Shown here piece by piece: positions 1 to 6,800 of a stretch of 8,333 bases of DNA; position 1 is the first letter of the stretch, and each line of letters starts with the position of its first letter. Below the pieces are notes generated by a model, which made no database searches, was not told where the DNA came from, and saw only the letters and a program-made list of their open reading frames with translations. This DNA comes from Chloroflexota bacterium (GTDB lineage Bacteria; Chloroflexota; Dehalococcoidia; GIF9; UBA5620): NCBI GenBank assembly GCA_026389735.1, contig JAPLHH010000209.1, positions 1 through 8,333 of the forward strand, read 5' to 3'. The position numbers and the translations under genes are program-made.

Positions 1-20
1 TCAAAAGTAGTAATTGCCAC
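1..20 (-). CDS. Probable start of the next tail gene (only about 6 codons visible)
   Basis: Immediately after the tail protein gene, a GTG codon at 20-18 overlaps the preceding TAG stop by one base (TAGTG), a typical translational-coupling junction. The frame reads M/V-A-I-T-T-F and stays open to the window edge. An AGGGA at 34-30 lies 9 bases upstream of the GTG and could serve as ribosome binding site. The opening GTG-GCA matches the start favoured for the preceding gene. Nothing can be said about function, although the position suggests another distal-tail or tail-tip component. With so few codons this remains an inference from junction geometry. Confidence 0.4.
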
Positions 21-778
21 TACAGGTTTTCCCTGAACAATAAAGTCCACTCATAAAAATCCATGACATTCATAGGCATCTCAGGTAAACTTGATAAATT
101 CATATACCATGTCCAATCATAAAGATGGTTAGCATAATCCAGCAGTACCAAACACCCCTCAGTAGTGCCAATGGAATCAAACATGGCAGAGGCCAATGCC
201 CAATCAGCCACAGTCATATACCGGAACGGCAGATTTACCTCAACATACTTTGACCTCTTTAGTGAAGAGGGCACACCCCCGTCCGAATATATAACTGTAG
301 ACGGGTCTACCTTCCGTTGTGACCACCCTTGTGAACAGTCTCTGGAGAATTCCAATGGGGTGCCCAGCATCACATACCCTATTTGAATATAGCCAAAGGT
401 ATTATCCACGTCTAAAACACTCACCTTCCAATAACGAAAAGTGTTGGCACTACCCACATAAAAGATGTTCCCGGCAGCATAGGATAGAGTGATGTCTGTG
501 GATGAAGTGAATATGCTGCTATCCGACCCCTTCAGGGTAATAACAGCAGTAGGAGAAAAATTATGATTTAGAAGTGCAATGGTGGTACAGGTTTTAGCAG
601 TTAGCAAATCCACACAAAGGTATTGCTCAGAATCAGAGGAGGCTACACCGGATCTCCACGGGTATGTCCTCCAAATGTGCTGAGACGCTTCCGCAGGAAA
701 ACTCACTTGCTCCGAGGATGGGTCATAAATAGTCCCGGAACGCCACAAATTATCCCAGAGGAAATTTACCTTTGCCAC
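20..778 (-). CDS. Phage tail-associated protein with discoidin/galactose-binding-like beta-sandwich
   Basis: A protein of about 252 residues encoded directly downstream of the tape measure gene, the usual location of distal-tail or tail-tip components. Numbered from the GTG at 778, it opens with MAKVNFLWDNLW followed by an SSE...FPAE stretch, then WRTYPWRSG and YLCVDLLTAKTCTTIALLNH. This resembles tail proteins I know that start with a short hydrophobic strand and a carbohydrate-binding, discoidin-like sandwich (pattern: DL..a....ialLgHN). A second hallmark, RYWKVSVLDVDNTFGYIQIG, fits the last strands of that fold. The second half, with GWSQRKVDPS and a D-Y-W-rich end, is like the C-terminal part of the same proteins, but I cannot name its family. 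There is no signal peptide or membrane segment. The frame can also open at GTG 814, giving 264 residues, but the extra 12 codons are largely palindrome sequence (FRHVE) and lack a good ribosome binding site. GTG 778 has GGGGG at 789-785 and an N-terminus that looks right for the family. Fold and tail role are inferred; surface or glycan binding is only a possibility. Confidence 0.62.
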   Translation of the reverse strand: MAKVNFLWDNLWRSGTIYDPSSEQVSFPAEASQHIWRTYPWRSGVASSDSEQYLCVDLLTAKTCTTIALLNHNFSPTAVITLKGSDSSIFTSSTDITLSYAAGNIFYVGSANTFRYWKVSVLDVDNTFGYIQIGYVMLGTPLEFSRDCSQGWSQRKVDPSTVIYSDGGVPSSLKRSKYVEVNLPFRYMTVADWALASAMFDSIGTTEGCLVLLDYANHLYDWTWYMNLSSLPEMPMNVMDFYEWTLLFRENL

Positions 779-870
779 GAGTAACCCCCAAACTTCGACA
801 TGTCGAAACTGCACATACTGTCTAAAAAGTTCGACATGTCGAAACCCATCTTAACACCAAACTTCGACAT
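766..870 (-). CDS. Candidate 34-residue small protein built on repeated FDMSKF units
   Basis: On the minus strand an ATG at 870-868, inside the palindrome nearest the tape measure gene, is preceded by AGGAG (882-878) at an ideal 7-base distance. It opens a 34-codon frame ending in TAA at 768-766. The product begins MSKFGVKMG, continues with FDMSNF and FDMSKFGG, and ends YSWQR, so each palindrome contributes one FDMS(K/N)F unit (the first lacks FD). The frame overlaps the GTG 778 start of the next gene by 13 bases, which would suit translational coupling. Against a real gene, the peptide has no recognised family, and the palindromes also open a plus-strand frame with FDMSK units at 800-895, so repeats in the peptide follow automatically from the DNA repeats. 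It could be a leader or coupling peptide, or simply a non-coding repeat array. Confidence 0.33.
   Translation of the reverse strand: MSKFGVKMGFDMSNFLDSMCSFDMSKFGGYSWQR
785..789 (-). promoter_or_regulatory. Ribosome binding site candidate that decides the start of the tail protein gene
   Basis: A GGGGG run sits 6 bases upstream of GTG 778 on the minus strand and could pair with the CCUCC of the 16S rRNA tail, using one G-U pair. The alternative start at GTG 814 has only a weak AGACAG-type sequence ahead of it. The run also lies inside the candidate 34-codon frame, so ribosomes finishing that frame at 766 would terminate 12 bases past this start, a setting suited to reinitiation. Confidence 0.45.
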
Positions 871-879
871 GTCGAAACT
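788..879. repeat. Array of three 14-base perfect palindromes between the tape measure and tail protein genes
   Basis: TTCGACATGTCGAA occurs exactly at 794-807, 830-843 and 863-876, with start-to-start spacings of 36 and 33 bases. The outer copies share a longer identical block of 23 bases (788-810 and 857-879). The middle copy is conserved over the palindrome plus a trailing AAC but differs in its left flank. The last copy begins 4 bases beyond the tape measure stop codon. Each copy can fold as a 5-bp stem with a CATG loop, or be bound as a dyad by a dimeric protein. No other copy appears in the window. Since both spacings are multiples of three, the copies share one reading frame on each strand. 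Possible natures are operator-like binding sites, an mRNA processing or stability element, or a mobile palindromic intergenic repeat; the sequence alone does not decide. Confidence 0.95.
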
Positions 880-882
880 CCT
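878..882 (-). promoter_or_regulatory. Shine-Dalgarno AGGAG overlapping the tape measure stop codon
   Basis: The tape measure stop TAG (883-881) reads on into GAG, creating AGGAG at 882-878. The nearest ATG (870-868) is 7 bases further on, a canonical distance. This is the strongest ribosome binding site in the junction, yet it serves the 34-codon frame rather than either start of the 252-residue tail protein, whose GTG codons are 63 and 99 bases away. It supports either the small frame being translated or chance creation of the motif by the stop codon context. Confidence 0.45.
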
Positions 883-3800
883 AGCTTGCGGATGAAATGT
901 TCCTAACCCCGATATCCAAGGAGCCATTCTTCAACCCTCTTGCGACCACTTCCAGTACCACGTTGGATATCTTATTCTGACCTATCGTAATTGGTATCAC
1001 GATAGGTTGAACTGTAACCGGATGCTGTGGCTGATCAACATTCTGTTTCTGGGGTTGTGGGAATTTAATAACATTTGAATTGTTATACTCACTACGAAGA
1101 TTCGCGGAAGCCGCTGCCGGTACTACCATCTCACCTTTGTGTAAATTGGCAACAAAGTTGTCTCTAGGCACTTCCCATAGCCCCTCTGCAAACCCAACAG
1201 TCTTCATTAACGCTTTGAATGGGGTGGAATACCATTTTTTATAGACATCCTCATTTTTATGGATCACACCTAAGACACCCTGCATGAATCGGATTGCCAT
1301 GTTCTGTCCTGGAAATGCAGAATCCAGAGGACCTCTGATTCTGGAAAACAGATTGACCAGATCATTTTGGTATAAGCTAAAGTCCGCTTGAGGCACAGCA
1401 CCTTGCAGATTTTCAAAAATAGTCTGATAAGACCCCAATTGGTTCATCTCCAACGATATGCCACTCAACGTTTCAAGCAATTGAGTAAACGGGTTCAACA
1501 CACCGGGCAGTATAGTCTCAAACTCTGCTTGGAAACCCCTTACCGTATCCAGTATGCTCCCAAAATCAGTTCCTGTCTTAGCCATTAATGAAACACTGCG
1601 CTGTGCGCTAGCAGCGTATGCCGCTGCATTACCCGGGGTAATCGTACCCATATCAATACCGGAAGATATTGCTTCCACCAAAGCGGAAGCGGCGTTTGTG
1701 ATCTTCTCTATTTTCTCTCGTAGCTTGTCTGCATTTTTCCCCATCAGTTCAAATGCTTTGGATGACACCACCCCTAGATTCTTAAATCCTTCCGCAGTGC
1801 TGGTTACAGGGTCTTCCACTTGAAGTTTGAGTCTGGCACCTATTGCAGCAAACTCAGCAGAGAGTGTTCCACCGGAAGCCTTTATCGCATCACTGGTAAT
1901 GACCCAAGCCTTATACAGTTCATCCGGTGTTAATAACCCGGAAGCATAAACTGTGTTCCAACTGGTAATGGAATCTGCCGCAATCTTTTCCAGTTCCGCT
2001 TTTGTTTTAACCCCAAATAAGCCCAACGCAGTATCCATAGCCTCGCCAAGCCCACTGGATAACCCCAATCCCATCGCCTGTCCAATGGCTAGAAATTCAG
2101 CAGAGAGAGTTCCACCGGAAGCTATTATCGCATCCGCTGTAGCCTGCCACGCCGTCTTCAACCCATCAGTAGTGGCAAGCCCACTGTTCTTGATATCATA
2201 AAAATAAGCAAGGGATTTAGCGGCCACGGCTTCCAGTTCCACTTTTGTTGAGATTCCAAAATAGCTCCATGCAGTTTCAAGTTCCCCCACCGCATCAGTA
2301 ACATTGGTGAGATTCCTTATCAGGTCATCCTCAAACTCATCCCCCAAATCCCTTACTGAGCTAATTGCAGAATACACACCGGAGCCCTTAAACGCCCTTT
2401 CCAGTTTCTTTACTTCCGTCTGATTGGACTTCAACCCCCTGTCCAAATTCTTTGAGAAGATAGTAGCAATAACGCCTGTTTTCTGAATAGCAGTGTATAC
2501 ACCGGAACCCTTGAACGCCTCTTCAAGTTCAACCACTTTCCCTATTATTTCCTTTAACCATGCTAACATCAGAGTTCTGAATTTACCACCCTCTTTTGTG
2601 GTATCAGTGACAGCTGTCTTAGCATCCTTCACAGCAAGTGTAAAAGCACCCTGCACTTTAGTAGTTTTGGTAATGGATGTGTTCGTATTGTCCACAGCAA
2701 GAGTCAAATCATCTTGTGCGGCAATGGCATCTTTAATGGGGTCAGAAATCCCTGGCCTCGCCCCTCCAATACCACCAGGCGCTTTGCCCAAATTCTTAAA
2801 ATCCGCAGCAGATTGGTTTAGTTGATTAACAACATTTTGCTGTGCATTAATAGCCGCCTGTAACGCTGCGGGAACTGTCCCTGTCAAGGCTAAAATTATA
2901 GCTTTGAACGCTTCCAACATCCCTAGTTGAGCAATTGCCTCATTCTTTGCTTGTTGCTCCTGTTGCTTCTTCTGCTTCTCATATTCGTTGTAATACCTCT
3001 GCAACCAAGCAGGGACGGTCTTACCCTCTTTTATGTACTGGTTGTATAGTTGAACAAATGTATCTCCGTACTGCCCAACTATGTCCTTCATGGTCATCCC
3101 AGCATTTCGCATTTGATTCACTAGAGCCTTAATTCTCTCTTCCCAGTGCGCCGCATCAGTATCGGTACCCTTCGCCCCAAAAGCCTTCTTTCCAAGCCCC
3201 TGCATTAGCAGATTGATTTGACCCAATAGGGCAGCGGCCTTTTGCAACTTCTCCTGCTGCTTGTAGAACTTCTCAAATGTGGCCCATAGCGGGCCACCAA
3301 GTACCTCTTTGAGACGCACTATCTCATTGAAGATTTCAGGGGGAAGCTTTAGTTTTATAAGTGCAGCTTCCGCACCCTCAACACCCTTCATGAAATCTTC
3401 AATGGCTTTCTTCTGTACGTCAGTAAATGTGAAACCAAACCCACCTATGGATTTTCCACTCGCATCAATAGCACTCTTTGACCTTCCCATACGGGTATAG
3501 AAATCATCCAGTATTTTCAACTGTGCCGTTTTGAATGTCTCGTACATGGATTGTGTTGCTTGCCAAACTTCAGCAGCGGTGGCACCCGCCTTCTTCATGG
3601 CTTCGATATAGAACATAGCCATGTTGATGCTCTCAGCAAAATTCTTGCTGTTGATCTTGCCCTGATTCCCCAACTCCGTGAAGTATCCCACAACGCCTGT
3701 CATAACGCCCTTAATGATGGCAGCATTTCTTTTAAGCTCTTGGTAATCCTTCAACAACTTTTTGAATATTGGAAATTCAGTCATCCCCAACTGCCGCATG

Positions 3801-6800
3801 AGCTCAATCTGGGCTTTAAGCCCTGCCCCCAAAGCAGCCCAAGTTTCAGTAGTACCCTTACCCAACGTATAGTACGTCTCCAACGCCTGCATGGAATACT
3901 TTGCCGCTACAAGCAAAGCTTCAGTCAGCCCAGTTCCAGACACCACCTCTTTAATTTTAGCGGTGATTTCCGTTATGGAGTAACCCATCCCCTCCAACGC
4001 CTTGCGGAGTTCCAGTATGTCCTTCTTAATGAGATTAAAAACTTCCGCAAACGCCTGCTGCATGTTCTTAGCCATGATTGCAAAGCTGGAGCCCTTACTG
4101 ATGGAGTCAATAGCTGTCATTAAGTTTTTCAAATTATCGGCAATTGTCTTCCCTATCTTCTCAGGGGCCGCCTGCATGATCAGCCACTTTCCAAGATCCA
4201 CCAGCTTGTTACGTGCATCCAGAACCTTCATGCCGACAGTATCAAATGCCACACCTAATTTTGCGGCCCATGATGCCCATGCAGCCAAGTCAGCAGAAAT
4301 AATGCCACCATTCCATTTTGACTGCACATTCATAAGCTCTTGCAGCATAGGCTGCATTTCCAATGCGGCTTGTGAAAGAGTCATGCCCAACTCATTGACC
4401 AATACACTTAGGCCATCTTTCAAACGATCCCCATATCGCTTGATCATCTCATTCACAGCATCTAGGGTATTTTCAGAAGGGGTAATTCCTAAAGATATTT
4501 CTTTTGAGACGTGGTCCAAGAACATTTTCAGTTCGGCCTTAAAATACTCCATTTGGACTGCTGGAATATAAAGCCCTATAGGGATCTTATTCTCCAATGC
4601 GCTTCTCCCCTCTTTGGTACTTGGGTCAAGACCAAAGTAAGCTGCAATGATCCCTAGAGCTTTTTCATTTAGCTTTAAGTCATTAAATACGCTGAACACC
4701 CCGCCTATTTTTGCAGCAAGTTCAGACTCAATACGTTCCCATATTGTCGGTTGCCTAAACGCATCGTACAACGCCTTGCCTATCCCCCAAGCCATCAAAG
4801 CTATCGCCGCTATGTATGGGGCATATGTAGCCAGACTAGAAAACACAGACGTTATTCCAGCCCATAGTGCGCTTCCCCCAGCAGCTGTAGCAGCTGTCAT
4901 TGCTGCCGTAACACCAGAGGTAAGGTGTTTTTTAAACGCCCCCATCCCTAAATCAGCCAGTTGCCCAAGCAACCCCTTGCCAAAATTAGCGAGTGCCTCT
5001 CCAAGAGTCTTTGTACCATTTAACAAATCAGAAATGAGCGTGGAAAACATCATCTCAATGCCCATCCACAACTCTCCAATGATCCCCAGGGCCAACTCCC
5101 CAAAACTCTTAAAATTATCCCCTAGGCTGGAAATACCTCCGTTGAACACATCAATAAACCGTTCAGCCCTTATGCCGATATCAGTAATCTCTTTATCTAC
5201 CCCAGAAAACGCGAGCAGATCCTCAAGAAGAGCTTGCTGCGACCGATACTTAGCATTTTGCTCATCTACCTTTTTACCTTCGAGGTCACGTGATTCTGCC
5301 ACTCTCTTTAACGCCTCATCAGTCCGGTCCCAAAGAATAAGCTGCCCGGTCAGCCCCTCAGTGCCCAACGCAGTTAGTAAGGCTAATTCCTTTGCATTTA
5401 TTACCTTCAATGCAGCGTCCCGCTTCTCCAATGACATAGTAGCAATTACAATATCACGCTGCTCCTGCATAGACTTCTTAATGTCTTCATTCCTCTCTGC
5501 AATCTTCCCCCACCACTCATCAATCGACTCTTCTGATTTTTGAATAACTTCTGCCTTTTGCATGTCGTAGTATCTCGCCCACTCAGCAGAGACTTCCGCA
5601 ATGTAAGCGCCAATATCCTCTATTTGTCTCTCCAAAGACAACTGGTTATCCTCAACACGCCTTTTATTTTCACGCAGTGCTATTTCTGTAACAGTCATCT
5701 CAGACGTTTCAAGCAAATCCTCTTTTTGTCTTGCCAAGTCACGAGCAATATCAAACGCCTCACGCTCCCGGCCAACTGACTCTTTTTCCATTTTATCTAC
5801 AAGGGCGGCAACACGGGCATCTGCCGCTTGCTTCTGATTAATGGAGAATTTTTGCATACTGTCAGAAGCCTCTGAATACTTTTTGCCCAAGTCACCTATT
5901 TGCCCCTTCAATTTGCCGTATACATCATTCAGTGTCTCAACACGCTTGGCCTCTTCTTTTACCGCATCAGCAGCGGCTTTCGCCATCTCTTCCCGCTTCT
6001 TCAAGAATGCGGAAAGGTCCCCCTCATCAATACCCTGGGCCTTAGCGTAACTCTCCAAATACTTTTCAATCTCACCGCCAGGACCAGCCCCCTTCTCGGC
6101 TGAAGCGACCGCCTTACGAAAATCAACCCATTTTTCTTTTGTGCTGGTAAACATCTCAGAAATAGTTTTTGTCTGCGTTGCAGCAGCAGTTCCAACAGCC
6201 TTTATAGCTGCGGCACTGGCGGCCAGTTCCGCATTTCTAGCCGCAGTCATAGCTTCAGTTCTAATCTTTTCTACTAAGGCACTCTTCTCAGTAAAATCTC
6301 GTTCTATCGCATCCCATTCACTTGTGATATTAGTTCGAGTTAGCCCTGCGTCCCTATGCCTAACTAAATACTCATTATATTTTTTCAAGTCAAAGGAAGG
6401 GTGCTTTATCAACAGCGTTGCGTCTTCTTGATCCTTGGCTATCTGCTCTTCGGTTTTCCTTTTCCCATTTGCATACTTAACCAACAAGCTGTCCAATTGT
6501 AGATAAAAATATGCAGTCTGATTTATCATGTTGGTTTGAAACGCCTCTTTTTGGGCAAGCCTGCGTCTTTGATCCTCTGCTTCCTGAGCGGCAATGTCAA
6601 ACTCTTTTCCACCAGACGCCGTCCATACAGCAACAGTCCCTATTAAGGAAGGGTTTAACCCGCCACTCCCAAAAGCAACAGCAATATACTCAATAAGCCG
6701 CAGAAGTTTGGACTTCCAGTTATCAGTCTCAACTTCCATCTCTTTCACACGGCCAATATAAAAGTCGGAAAACTCCCTTAGACTGATTTTAGACAACCCC

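Noticed and set aside
254..270. Six-base inverted repeat CCTCTT/AAGAGG with a 5-base loop
   Set aside because: Short, inside a coding sequence, and likely to occur by chance in a window of this size.
165..386. 73-codon plus-strand frame
   Set aside because: Antisense to the 252-residue tail protein gene and without any independent support.
820..846. Middle palindrome followed by CTTTTTAG on the minus strand as an intrinsic terminator
   Set aside because: The stem is only 5 bp and AT-rich with a short U-run; a terminator here would also cut the tail operon before its next gene.
788..879. CRISPR array
   Set aside because: Only three short palindromes with spacers of 19-22 bases, no typical 24-37-base repeat, and no cas genes in the window.
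3551..4571. Two overlapping plus-strand frames of about 190 codons
   Set aside because: They overlap each other and the well-supported tape measure frame, with no family resemblance or convincing ribosome binding site.
4647..5543. 298-codon open frame on the plus strand
   Set aside because: Lies wholly antisense to the tape measure gene, shows no recognisable domain, and is rich in Ser, Ala, Pro and Ile as expected from an antisense shadow.
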